From: JAJDAT01 sp964344185
Lineage (GTDB): Bacteria > Nitrospinota > Nitrospinia > Nitrospinales > JAJDAT01
NCBI GenBank assembly: GCA_964344185.1
Contig: CAYFMN010000020.1
Location: forward strand, 21,323 to 85,322
Reading direction: 5' to 3'
DNA length: 64,000 bases
The stretch's first letter is position 1, and each line of letters opens with the position of its first letter. Of this stretch, positions 7,888 through 16,621 are shown piece after piece. A model generated the notes under the pieces. That model saw only the letters and a program-made list of their open reading frames with translations. It had not been told where the DNA came from and searched no databases. The translations under genes and the position numbers were made by a program.

Positions 7888-8937
7888 ATGTTATTGGGGT
7901 ACGAATTAGTTAAACCCAAGCGATTAGAGTTTGAGAAAAAAACGAAGACAGACCGTTACGCAAAACTTTTGGCTGGTCCATTTGAAAGAGGCTATGCTAT
8001 TACGGTTGGAAACTCGCTTAGAAGGATGCTGTTGTCCTCAATTGTCGGTTCTGCAATCGTAGGGGTTAAACTTGAAGGTGTCTATCATGAGTTTTCTGCG
8101 ATTCCTGGAGTTTTGGAAGATGTAACAGATATTATTCTTAATCTGAAGCAGGTTAAATTAAAGATTAATGGCGAAGCTACTACAAAGCGCATATTTTTAA
8201 AAGCTGATAAGCCAGGGCCGGTAACGGTTGGGGATATTACTCCTGATCCTGATGTAGAATTACTGAACAAGGACTTTCAAATAGCCACAATCGATGAAAA
8301 TGGTTCGTTGGATATGGAAATGATTATTTCCAAAGGGCGAGGTTACGTTCCAGCGGAGCAACACGAGCTTCAAGATGAGTCAATTCAGTTGATTCCTATT
8401 GACTCGATATTTTCGCCTGTTGAAAAGGTAACTTTTAACGTCGAAAAAACCAGGGTAGGAGATTCCTCAGACTACGATAGTTTGGTTATGGAGATTTGCA
8501 CTAATGGTAGTATCACTCCGGAAGATGCAGTTGCCCATGCCGCTAAAATTTGTAAAGATCATATGCAGCTCTTTATTAATTTTGATGAGGAGCCAGAACC
8601 GGTTCATCAACCGCAGGTCGACGAAAAGAAACAAAAAATGTTTTCTTATTTGTCAAAAAGCGTCGAAGAGCTGGAATTATCTGTTCGATCTTATAACTGT
8701 TTAAAGAATGCTAATATTCAATCCATCGCCGAATTGGTTCAGAAAAATGATTCTGAAATGCTAAAAACCAGAAATTTCGGTAGAAAATCTCTTAATGAAA
8801 TTAAAGAAATTCTTGAGAGTATGGGATTGGGATTGGGCATGAAGTTGGATGAAGAAGACGTTAAGCAGTTAAATTTGGCTAAGAAAAAGAAAGAAGCTGA
8901 TAGCGAGATAGAAAAGGAAGAATTTGCTTCTCAATAA
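7888..8937 (+). CDS. rpoA: DNA-directed RNA polymerase subunit alpha
   Basis: The alpha subunit dimerises to nucleate RNA polymerase assembly. The 349-residue protein has the N-terminal assembly domain (GPFERGYAITVGNSLRRMLL near residue 30) and the C-terminal helix-hairpin-helix domain (LELSVRSYNCLKNANIQSI, then NFGRKSLNEIKEIL), which contacts UP elements and activators. A GGAGG sequence lies seven bases before the ATG. The acidic-lysine C-terminal tail is slightly longer than usual. Confidence 0.98.
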   Translation: MLLGYELVKPKRLEFEKKTKTDRYAKLLAGPFERGYAITVGNSLRRMLLSSIVGSAIVGVKLEGVYHEFSAIPGVLEDVTDIILNLKQVKLKINGEATTKRIFLKADKPGPVTVGDITPDPDVELLNKDFQIATIDENGSLDMEMIISKGRGYVPAEQHELQDESIQLIPIDSIFSPVEKVTFNVEKTRVGDSSDYDSLVMEICTNGSITPEDAVAHAAKICKDHMQLFINFDEEPEPVHQPQVDEKKQKMFSYLSKSVEELELSVRSYNCLKNANIQSIAELVQKNDSEMLKTRNFGRKSLNEIKEILESMGLGLGMKLDEEDVKQLNLAKKKKEADSEIEKEEFASQ

Positions 8938-8970
8938 GATTTTATAATTTTCTAAAAACGGTATAAAAAT

Positions 8971-9399
8971 ATGCGTCACTTAAAAGCCGGAAGAATTCTT
9001 GGTCGTAATTCGGCACACAGGAAAGCCCTTTTCAGAAATATGGTAACGGCTTTGCTTCATAGGGAAAGAATTAAAACAACTTTAGCTAAAGCTAAAGAGT
9101 TAAGAGGTAAAGCTGAAAAAACCATTACCTTGGGTAAAAAGGGTACTTTGGCCGCTCGTCGTCGAGCGTTCAATATTGTTCACCAAAAAGATGTACTTGC
9201 CAAGTTATTTGGCGCTTTAGCTGAGAGATATGCAGATAGGAATGGCGGCTACACCAGAATTATTAAAATTGGTCCTCGTCGCGGCGATAACGCGCCTATG
9301 GCAATAATTGAATTAGTCGATCGAGAAGAGGAAGTTAAGGAAGAGCCAAAAAAGGAAAAAGCTAAAGAAAAAACTAAGGAAAAAGCAGAAAAAGAATAA
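8971..9399 (+). CDS. rplQ: 50S ribosomal protein L17
   Basis: L17 (bL17) is a large-subunit protein near the exit tunnel. Residues 1-115 form the standard domain (MRHLKAGRILGRNSAHRKAL at the start, YTRIIKIGPRRGDNAPMA later). The last 27 or so residues are a low-complexity Lys/Glu tail (EEPKKEKAKEKTKEKAEKE) that many L17 proteins share in milder form. It is the last gene of the superoperon and is followed by a strong terminator. Confidence 0.98.
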   Translation: MRHLKAGRILGRNSAHRKALFRNMVTALLHRERIKTTLAKAKELRGKAEKTITLGKKGTLAARRRAFNIVHQKDVLAKLFGALAERYADRNGGYTRIIKIGPRRGDNAPMAIIELVDREEEVKEEPKKEKAKEKTKEKAEKE

Positions 9400-9421
9400 C
9401 TTTTAAGTTAAGACCGATTTT

Positions 9422-9458
9422 ACCCGACTAGCGTTTAACGTTAGTCGGGTTTTTTTTT
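9422..9458 (+). terminator. Rho-independent terminator of the ribosomal superoperon
   Basis: A 13-bp stem (ACCCGACTAGCGT at 9422-9434 with ACGTTAGTCGGGT at 9438-9450, one G-T wobble) closes a three-base loop and runs directly into nine T. It lies 22 bases after the rplQ stop and before the convergent ketoacyl synthase gene. Only the plus-strand reading has the T run. Confidence 0.95.
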
Positions 9459-9475
9459 GCCAGATTGAGTTTCAG

Positions 9476-10723
9476 CTATTCAAATTTTTTAATTACCAGA
9501 GCAGAGTTTTTTGAACCAAAAGAAATACAATTGCTAATCGCCGCTTTTATTGAGGTTTCACGGCCTTCGTTAGGAATGTAATCCATATCGCACTCGGGAT
9601 CTGGATTTTCTAAATTTATTGTTGGGGTTAAGTACCCATCTTTTAAAGATAAAGTTGTGACGATGGTTCCTAATGCGCCAGAAGCTCCTTGCGGATGGCC
9701 AACCATGGATTTAGTTGAACTAGCGGGAATTTTCATTGCGGCGCCGTTAAATGCCAGTTTTACGGATAATGTTTCTATCCTGTCATTTAATCGGGTAGAG
9801 GTGCCGTGGAAATTGATATATCCTACGTCTTCTTTCGGTATGCGAGCGTCTTTCATAGCCAAAAGTAAAGCTCTGCATGGTTGTTTGCCATCCGGTTCTA
9901 TTGCCACTCTGTGGTAAGCGTCGCAGGTTGATCCATAACCTGCAATTTCGCCATAAATTTTTGCTCTCCGACGCTTAGCTCGCTCCATTTCTTCCAGTAT
10001 TAACATCCAGCTTCCCTCAGCAAGTACGAAGCCTTCTCTATCTCGGTCAAATGGACGCGACCCTCGAAAAGGAGCGTCATTAAAATTTACGGGGTTTGCT
10101 TTCATGCGTTCAAAACCTGTCATCATTGCCGGAGTTACGCAGGCTTCCACGCCTCCGGTTAGAAACCAATCTTCTTGGCCAAAACGGATAGCGTTAAAAG
10201 CATAACCGATTGCGTCGGTAGAGCTAGCGCAGCCGTTTGCGACTACATGGCTCCTGCCTTTTAAGCCAAAATACATCGACAGTTCGCTTGATAGCATTCC
10301 AACAAGGGAATTAGAGATTGCATAAGGACTAATCTGGCGTTTTTTATCAGAAAAGAATAACTCGAACTGCTTTTCGGAATAATCAAAGCCAGCTCCGCCG
10401 CTACCGATTATTACTCCCAAGCTTTCCGCTTCAGATTCGCTAAACTGTTTTGGATTAATTCCAGCGTCGGAGAATGCTTCTATTGCCGCTCCTATAGCTA
10501 ATGGGACGGCGCGGGGGAGTTTTTTCAACTCTTTTTGGTCGTAGTAGCGACTAGGATCGAAATTCTTTACTTCGCCGGCAATTTGGCAAGACAAACCCGA
10601 AGCGTCAAAACTAGAGATTCGTTCGATTCCGCTTACGCCCTTTTGCGTATTTTCCCAAAAATTTTTAACGCCATTTCCGTTAGGACTAAATACCCCTAAT
10701 CCGGTTATTGCTACCCTTCGCAA
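9476..10723 (-). CDS. fabF: Beta-ketoacyl-ACP synthase (FabF/KAS II-like)
   Basis: This thiolase-fold enzyme condenses malonyl-ACP with an acyl-ACP in fatty-acid elongation. The 415-residue length matches FabF. The Cys-His-His triad is intact: C165 in VANGCASST, His in NFHGTSTRLND, and His in VGHPQGASG. The AAISNCISFGSKNSALV ending (residues near 395) is the family's conserved C-terminus. The gene stands alone with no acpP, fabG or fabD nearby, so it may serve housekeeping fatty-acid synthesis or a specialised lipid. The symbol is by family rather than proven function. Confidence 0.85.
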   Translation of the reverse strand: MRRVAITGLGVFSPNGNGVKNFWENTQKGVSGIERISSFDASGLSCQIAGEVKNFDPSRYYDQKELKKLPRAVPLAIGAAIEAFSDAGINPKQFSESEAESLGVIIGSGGAGFDYSEKQFELFFSDKKRQISPYAISNSLVGMLSSELSMYFGLKGRSHVVANGCASSTDAIGYAFNAIRFGQEDWFLTGGVEACVTPAMMTGFERMKANPVNFNDAPFRGSRPFDRDREGFVLAEGSWMLILEEMERAKRRRAKIYGEIAGYGSTCDAYHRVAIEPDGKQPCRALLLAMKDARIPKEDVGYINFHGTSTRLNDRIETLSVKLAFNGAAMKIPASSTKSMVGHPQGASGALGTIVTTLSLKDGYLTPTINLENPDPECDMDYIPNEGRETSIKAAISNCISFGSKNSALVIKKFE

Positions 10724-10887
10724 ATCAGTTTCCCATCTTTCCCAGTGAAATATTTTTAAGTTTCATTTTATCATATCGTTGTGTCTGACTTTGAAACATT
10801 TTTGACGACACTTAGTTTTGATGCAATGTTACAATCAATGTCATTTTTTAACTTATAACAATCTATATATAAAATAAGGGGGCTTTT

Positions 10888-11985
10888 TTGACCGCATCGC
10901 AAACCATTGTCGAAAAAACTGGATCTCTTATTATGTCGGGTTTTGATGAGATTTCTATCAGCCCGGAATTAAAAAACTTAATAGTGGACCAACGAATAGG
11001 CGGGTTTATTTTATTCGAAAGAAATTACGAGTCGCCTGCACAACTTCACGCTTTAATAAAAGAAATGCAATCTTTGGCGGCTTCTAAAGCGGGAGGCCCG
11101 CCTTTATTTATTTCTGTCGATCAAGAGGGAGGGAGAGTCTCAAGACTGAAAGCTCCCTTTTCTGCTTTTCCACCGCAAAATTGTCTGGGAGCGGCTAAAT
11201 CCGAAGACTTAGCTTATCGTTTTGGTCAATCTCTAGCGGTTGAGTTAAAGTCCGTTGGCATTAATATGGATTTTGCTCCTGTTTTAGACGTAAATTCAAA
11301 TCCACAGAACCCCATAATTGGAGAACGAGCGATAAGCGGCGATCCCGAATTAGTTTCTAATATAGGAGCTGCGATAATACGCGGTTTTTTACCTACAGGC
11401 GTGTTGCCCGTTGGAAAACATTTTCCCGGTCATGGAGATACAGACCGAGATTCTCATTTGGAATTGCCGACAGTTAATAAAAACGTTGAGGATCTTGAGA
11501 AGGTTGAGTTAAAACCTTTTATTTATAATATAGAAAAGGGTTTGCAAATTATTATGACAGCTCATGTTTTATACCCAGCCTGGGACAAAGATTATCCAGC
11601 AACCTTTTCTAAGGCCATTCTTTTAGGAATACTTCGGAATCGACTAAAGTTCCAAGGTTTGATAATTTCCGATGATTTAGAAATGAAAGCGGTTGAAAAC
11701 TTATTTGAGTTTAAAGATTTTCCTGTTTTAGGTTTTGAAGCCGGTTTGGACCAATTCATGATTTGTAACAATGTAGAAAAAACAGTCGCCCTACAAGAGC
11801 AAATGATTCGAGATGTTGAGAAAGGGAAAATTGCTTCTGAACGAATTGATGAGTCTATAGATAGAACCTTGAGAGTTAAATCTCGTTTGGTAGACTTTGT
11901 TCCTCAAACCCCTCCTGATTTTAATCTTTGGTCAAGGCCTCATGGCCAGGTTATACAAGAGATGAAAGAATTTATTTCCGTATGA
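10888..11985 (+). CDS. nagZ: Beta-N-acetylhexosaminidase (NagZ, GH3)
   Basis: NagZ removes N-acetylglucosamine from muropeptides in the cytoplasm during peptidoglycan recycling. The 365-residue protein shows the GH3 signatures: SVDQEGGRVSRL, the catalytic loop KHFPGHGDTDRDSHLELP near residue 178 with its Asp-His pair, and the nucleophile region IISDDLEMKAV. No signal peptide is seen. The start is TTG after a run of G (AAGGGGG). Its stop overlaps the next gene's ATG (ATGA), so the two are translationally coupled. Confidence 0.9.
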   Translation: MTASQTIVEKTGSLIMSGFDEISISPELKNLIVDQRIGGFILFERNYESPAQLHALIKEMQSLAASKAGGPPLFISVDQEGGRVSRLKAPFSAFPPQNCLGAAKSEDLAYRFGQSLAVELKSVGINMDFAPVLDVNSNPQNPIIGERAISGDPELVSNIGAAIIRGFLPTGVLPVGKHFPGHGDTDRDSHLELPTVNKNVEDLEKVELKPFIYNIEKGLQIIMTAHVLYPAWDKDYPATFSKAILLGILRNRLKFQGLIISDDLEMKAVENLFEFKDFPVLGFEAGLDQFMICNNVEKTVALQEQMIRDVEKGKIASERIDESIDRTLRVKSRLVDFVPQTPPDFNLWSRPHGQVIQEMKEFISV

Positions 11986-13616
11986 AGAAGTATGGCGTCC
12001 AGATAGTTTTATATTTTTTGCTGCTAGGCTATTTTTTATCATTTATTGATTATGGCTTTAATATTTGGGATGAGGGGGGCTATGCTTATGGAACTTTGCG
12101 AACCCTAAATGGCGAGTCAGCTTTTAAAGATTTTAACCCAAACGGTTATTTGCCAGGACGTTATTTATATGGAACGATATTTTTTAAATTGTTTGGAGTT
12201 AATATTCAAAGTTTGCGTATTGGAATAGCAATAATTACTCCAATTATGGTTCTTTTGACCTACGCAATTTCTCGAAGAATTATGCCTCCCGGCTTCGCAT
12301 TATTAGCTGCTTTAGCGACTATGTCGGCGCCTTCCATGTATTACAATCGGTTTTATCCTTTTTTTTGTATTTTGCTGTCTTATATGACGATAAAAATCAT
12401 TGAGACGAAGCGTTTTTCGCTAGTCCTTTTTTCTCTTTTTGTATCGATTGTGACCGTGTCGTTTAAAGTTGAAGTGGCCCTTTTTTCAGCGTTAATTATT
12501 TGTATGACGGCGGGCATAATGTTTTTACAAGGCGAATGGAGAGGGGAGCTAAAAGAAAAATCCGAATTATCTAAAACTCAAAAGCCTAAGAAAATATGGA
12601 TAATGGGAACTGTAGGCGTAGCTTTTTTAGCGTTGGTTCTATACGCTTTTCAGCGTGACTTAGTATGGAAAGTAATAGATATCGTTTTTGATACCCATGA
12701 TGTTTGGGGGAACGCTTTCCCAAGTATTTTACCAATTGCAAAAATATATGAAGAAATTGGTCCTCATAAAATGTTTGAGCGAGCGCTATTCTATTTACCA
12801 ATAATAGCGTACCTTTTGGTTTTTGTTAGTTTAACGTGGCAAATAATTAAAGCTAAAGGACGATTGAATGACCATGATCTCAATGTTTTGGTTGTTCTGG
12901 CTTTTGGCGTTTGTTCTTTTGGATTGGTTATTTGGCGAGCGGGTTTTGACAATTTATTGAGAACCTTGCCTTTGTTTTATGTTTTATTTTGTTATTTAAC
13001 TTTTCAGGTTTGGCGGTTGGTTGTTAACGCTTCGTTTGTAAAAAATGGAGGTTTTGGATGGTTATTTAGAATTGTGGCCAATGTATTGGTTGTTTTTCTT
13101 CCATTTTTATTTTATTACGAGATGAATACTCACCATGGTTTTTACGCTGGATCAATTGGCGCCAAGAGTTTAGAGAAAACTCATCTGCAATTACGCAGAT
13201 TGGATGTTTACACTAATAAAACTGAAGCGGGATGGTTAGAACAAACTGTTGCACGGATTCGACAATACTCTCGACCTGGAGACTCAATTTTCGCTATACC
13301 ATTAAATCCAGTTTTTTATTATTTAACGGATCGAATAAATCCAACAGTTTATGATTGGATTCTTCCAGGTATGTTGGATGTTGAAAAACAGGAGGAGGTT
13401 GTAGAGGCTCTAAGATTAAATCCCCCTAAAGTTATTTTATATGTAGATATTCCTATAGACGGCCGAGAAGATAGAAGGTTTGCTAATTATGCTCCCGTTA
13501 TTTTCAAGTATATTGTGGATAACTACTTTCTTTCAGAATTGATTGGATTTTTTCAAGTTTTATTGCCTAAAAAAGGCATGGATCAATTAGACCAACTTAG
13601 CCTCCAAGGGTTTTAG
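11982..13616 (+). CDS. Polytopic membrane protein, GT-C glycosyltransferase-like
   Basis: The product, about 544 residues, has many hydrophobic segments. The first loop holds an acidic motif (NIWDEGGYAYGTLRTL) like the metal-binding DE loop of PMT/ArnT-type GT-C enzymes, and the second, GRYLYGTIFFKLFGVN, fits the same superfamily. A soluble C-terminal part follows residue 420. The ATG at 11982 overlaps the nagZ stop; an earlier in-frame start at 11928 would lie inside nagZ and is unlikely. Lipid-linked sugar transfer to an envelope substrate is an inference. The acceptor is unknown. Confidence 0.6.
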   Translation: MKKYGVQIVLYFLLLGYFLSFIDYGFNIWDEGGYAYGTLRTLNGESAFKDFNPNGYLPGRYLYGTIFFKLFGVNIQSLRIGIAIITPIMVLLTYAISRRIMPPGFALLAALATMSAPSMYYNRFYPFFCILLSYMTIKIIETKRFSLVLFSLFVSIVTVSFKVEVALFSALIICMTAGIMFLQGEWRGELKEKSELSKTQKPKKIWIMGTVGVAFLALVLYAFQRDLVWKVIDIVFDTHDVWGNAFPSILPIAKIYEEIGPHKMFERALFYLPIIAYLLVFVSLTWQIIKAKGRLNDHDLNVLVVLAFGVCSFGLVIWRAGFDNLLRTLPLFYVLFCYLTFQVWRLVVNASFVKNGGFGWLFRIVANVLVVFLPFLFYYEMNTHHGFYAGSIGAKSLEKTHLQLRRLDVYTNKTEAGWLEQTVARIRQYSRPGDSIFAIPLNPVFYYLTDRINPTVYDWILPGMLDVEKQEEVVEALRLNPPKVILYVDIPIDGREDRRFANYAPVIFKYIVDNYFLSELIGFFQVLLPKKGMDQLDQLSLQGF

Positions 13617-13653
13617 GCAAATAATTTTTAAAAAATCGTTTTTTTAAGTTTAG

Positions 13654-14145
13654 TTATCCTTCAACTGTAGCTAGACTTGGTCGCAGATCTGGTTGAATAT
13701 TGAAGTAGGGCGTTGGTTCCCCATCCGAACAAAGGCCCCCACAATCGGCGATGCCAGCTGAAATAGGAGATTCTCCAAAATGTTTTTCGAATAATTCCTG
13801 GGCGACTAGAAATGTTTTTTCAAAGTTTGCTTTGTCTTCTTTTCCTCTACTTCCAAAGTATGGAAAATGATGAAAATAACTTCCAAAAATTTTGTCGCAG
13901 TCATCCATATATTTTCTGGTATCTAAAATATGGTAATGCCAAAACGTATCTATATCTTTTGTAGGCACTATTGTTTGTTCTGGATACAATTTGACTAAAG
14001 CTAGAAACCGGCGATACCACGTTTCGATAAGTTTTGTTTTTTCGATTGTCCAACCAGGACCTTCTTCCCTGGATACGAGAGTAAATTTAATAGGTTCCAG
14101 ATCGACGCTATCGATTAATTCTTGTATTTGTTGTATATCTTTCAT
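13654..14145 (-). CDS. Glycine-rich-domain-protein-like (DUF1399-like) small protein
   Basis: The 163-residue protein has the conserved core DTFWHYHILDTRKYMDDC followed by FGSYFHHFPYFG, the pattern I associate with the glycine-rich domain-containing protein-like (DUF1399) family. The repeated His residues could bind metal. The C-terminus contains a Cys-Gly cluster (ADCGGLCSDGEP), the short relic of the Cys/Gly-rich tail found in some members. No signal peptide or membrane segment is seen. Function is not known for bacterial members. It is flanked by unrelated genes. Confidence 0.6.
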   Translation of the reverse strand: MKDIQQIQELIDSVDLEPIKFTLVSREEGPGWTIEKTKLIETWYRRFLALVKLYPEQTIVPTKDIDTFWHYHILDTRKYMDDCDKIFGSYFHHFPYFGSRGKEDKANFEKTFLVAQELFEKHFGESPISAGIADCGGLCSDGEPTPYFNIQPDLRPSLATVEG

Positions 14146-14290
14146 TGCTTTTTTCCTCGAAAGTAAAGAATTAGATAATATCGTTTAGAAAATCATCAAG
14201 GCTGGTTCAAGTCAAGAAGATAAAAGAAAATAGTTTTATTTTCAATTATGAATATCAAAAAAAGTTAAAGTCGTTTTTTAAAGCAGCCGG

Positions 14291-15049
14291 CTAAGCTGAA
14301 CCAGGTTTTATTATATTTTTACCTGTGCATTTTATAGCCAATATTAAAGCTACAATACCCAAAATATAAAATATAAAAAATATTTTTTCCTGTCCCATTC
14401 GTTCTAAAATTGTTTGAGTTATTTCTTTGAGGTCAAAGCTCGTTTTACAATATGAGAAGATTCCTGTGTAAATTCCAGACAATTCTTGACCATTTACTTG
14501 AATCGGAGAAAGCTGTGGGTTTTTTGAACGGTTCAAATAAATTCCTATAGATGAGTTATCTGCACCAGATTTGATTTCAAAAGTAAAGCTTTGATTTTTT
14601 GAGTTTTTTATAGGCGGTATCCAAATATAATGAAATTTTCCATAGAGTTTGAAGCCGCCTAACTTTAAGGGATCTCCCCAACTATATGGATTAATCGAAT
14701 CGGTAAATAGAGGTTTTTCAAGATTTGATGTTTTGAATAAATTAAATATTAAATTTTCGGATTTAGCTGGATTTTCGAAATAAAAAGGAATGATTAGGCG
14801 GTTTAATTGATTACAAGACGGTTGAAATGTTTGTTGAATGGAATAATCTTTATTGATAGTTTTTGATTTAAATAACTTGCCGTGGAAATTGTGAATATCT
14901 TTAAAAAAAAACGCTTTTTCTTTTATGTATTTAAGGTCTAAGGCTATTGTTTTGGGGGTATTGGCCAAAGTTATTAAGAATATTAAAGAAAGTTGGAATA
15001 AAAAAACTCTTAAAGATCGCTTAAGATTAATTTTTGATTTCGGAAGCAT
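14291..15049 (-). CDS. Uncharacterised membrane-anchored protein
   Basis: The 252-residue product has a hydrophobic N-terminal segment (residues 12-32), a presumably periplasmic beta-rich middle and a C-terminal hydrophobic helix (residues 222-243, FFIFYILGIVALILAIKCTG). I recognise no family. The middle, with GGFKLYGKFHYIWIPP and QSFTFEIKSG, resembles a jelly-roll or carbohydrate-binding fold, but this is only an impression. It overlaps the 3' end of the upstream membrane glycosyltransferase gene by 23 bases, so the two are surely cotranscribed and may work together. Confidence 0.55.
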   Translation of the reverse strand: MLPKSKINLKRSLRVFLFQLSLIFLITLANTPKTIALDLKYIKEKAFFFKDIHNFHGKLFKSKTINKDYSIQQTFQPSCNQLNRLIIPFYFENPAKSENLIFNLFKTSNLEKPLFTDSINPYSWGDPLKLGGFKLYGKFHYIWIPPIKNSKNQSFTFEIKSGADNSSIGIYLNRSKNPQLSPIQVNGQELSGIYTGIFSYCKTSFDLKEITQTILERMGQEKIFFIFYILGIVALILAIKCTGKNIIKPGSA

Positions 15050-16286
15050 TTGTATATTTTTTTGAGAATATATCTTTGAAGACCCAATAAATTATTAAAC
15101 TTGCATAAAAGTTAAATATGTAGCCAATTGCTTGATCGTAGATAGATTGGTTTATTAAGAATCCAGTTATGTCTTTTAAAGAAGGAAAACTTAGAAAAAA
15201 CTCCGGATGTAAAGGGGCTAACAAACCAATAAAAGAGGTTCTATCTCTTAGACCGGCCAGAAAAACTATTGTTAAAAGAATATACATTCTTTTTTCCCAT
15301 TCGGGAGCAAAGCTAGCCAATAAAATAAAAAATGGGATGTGCCAAATAAAGTAATGAGTTGAATGGACGTTTAATCCCCAATATGCCGCCATGTAAATAA
15401 CTAAAAAATATTTAGTTAATAAAGGATAATTTATTTGTTTTCTAGCGACAAAAAATGCGTGCCAGCAGACTATTCCATAAGTTGTGGCTTGGAATAACCT
15501 GATAACTAAATGTTTTATAGATTGGGTTGAATTTAAATTGTAAGAAAATTTTTTTAATAAGAAAAAAATGGAATCCCCATTGATTACGTAAAGTACTGAG
15601 TAAACGCTTAAAATAGGAGCTATAAAATAAAAAATAAGTTTAAAAGCGTTTTTAATATTTTGCGCCGCAACTAATAGATAGAAGGGAAAAAAGATTATTG
15701 GAAATATTTTTGACATGAAACCGCAAGCTATAGCGACAGAACCCCAATGTTCGCGGTCCTTTTGAAGCGCAAAAAAACCGGCGACAAACAAAAATAAAGC
15801 CGGTAATAAATCAAATTGCCCAAATAAATAAGCGCTGTAAATAATCAGCGGGTTGATGGCCATTAAGAAAGCAAAATTTATTTTTGTGGAATCGTCTTTA
15901 ATCATTTTCCATCCTGCTAAGAAAATTAACGCTTCGAAGATAAAATACGGCGCTTTAAATAGCAGAACATTGGAAAATATATTTGGAGAATTTAATGCGA
16001 TAGTAGAGTTTGTTGTAGAAAGAGAATGTACAAAAGCTTCATAAGTTGAGAATAATGAGCTAAAAATTATGTCAAAAAACGAGAATACAAAAAGCGTTAC
16101 GGCTGGATAATAGCTAGCGTTATAACTTTTTTCCCCAATTTCATAAACATTCCACTGTCCATGCGATAAAAAGTGGGGAAATTGATAAACGAAGAAAATA
16201 TCGGCGTGCATTGTCAATGGGGCTATGATAAAGCGAATCAAAATTCCAATTAAAACCCATTGTTTAATAGTTAGTTTGTGACGCAT
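15027..16286 (-). CDS. GT-C family membrane glycosyltransferase (mannosyltransferase-like)
   Basis: The 419-residue protein has roughly ten hydrophobic segments. The first extracytoplasmic loop carries an Asp after TMHA (TMHADIFFVYQFPHFLSHG), the position of the catalytic acidic residue in GT-C enzymes, and a later loop has LFGQFDLLPALFL, a pattern seen in PIG-M/GT87-like mannosyltransferases. It probably transfers a sugar from a polyprenyl-phosphate donor outside the inner membrane. It overlaps the downstream membrane protein gene. Acceptor and sugar are unknown. Confidence 0.6.
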   Translation of the reverse strand: MRHKLTIKQWVLIGILIRFIIAPLTMHADIFFVYQFPHFLSHGQWNVYEIGEKSYNASYYPAVTLFVFSFFDIIFSSLFSTYEAFVHSLSTTNSTIALNSPNIFSNVLLFKAPYFIFEALIFLAGWKMIKDDSTKINFAFLMAINPLIIYSAYLFGQFDLLPALFLFVAGFFALQKDREHWGSVAIACGFMSKIFPIIFFPFYLLVAAQNIKNAFKLIFYFIAPILSVYSVLYVINGDSIFFLLKKFSYNLNSTQSIKHLVIRLFQATTYGIVCWHAFFVARKQINYPLLTKYFLVIYMAAYWGLNVHSTHYFIWHIPFFILLASFAPEWEKRMYILLTIVFLAGLRDRTSFIGLLAPLHPEFFLSFPSLKDITGFLINQSIYDQAIGYIFNFYASLIIYWVFKDIFSKKYTNASEIKN

Positions 16287-16621
16287 AATTTACTTGATTT
16301 ATTTCTTCTTCTAGGGACTGGCTAAAAAAATTTAAGATTGAAAACTAAATGACAAAATTATAATCTATGCTTTATTTTAGTTTTGATTAGGGCGTTTGAG
16401 ATTTTCCCGAAAGAAGCTGTTTTCAAGTCTCTCAATTTTCATTTCGTTTTTATTTTCCAATATCTAAAAGTGTCGACTGGTATTTTTGGGGTATTTGAAT
16501 TTAAGTCGATTCTGGTTTTCCAACCATAGTTGTTATTTGGACTTTTGATTTTGATTGATCTTTCCTGGAAGAAAATTTTACTTTCAAAAAAATTAACGCT
16601 TTTACCTTTGGAGTCAATAAT
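16287..16621. other. Intergenic region, 335 bp, divergent
   Basis: AT-rich spacer between the minus-strand glycosyltransferase unit and the plus-strand sugar-biosynthesis genes. It must hold promoters for both directions, but I cannot pick a convincing -35/-10 pair. No ORF, repeat or strong hairpin was found. A GGAG at 16610-16613 is the probable ribosome-binding site for the TTG start at 16622. Confidence 0.5.

Noticed and set aside
8504..8704. Short ORF inside rpoA
   Set aside because: An out-of-frame shadow of a highly conserved gene.
10741..10887. Sigma-70 promoter before nagZ (TTGACG at 10802 with TACAAT at 10830)
   Set aside because: The spacer of about 22 bases is too long for a credible promoter.
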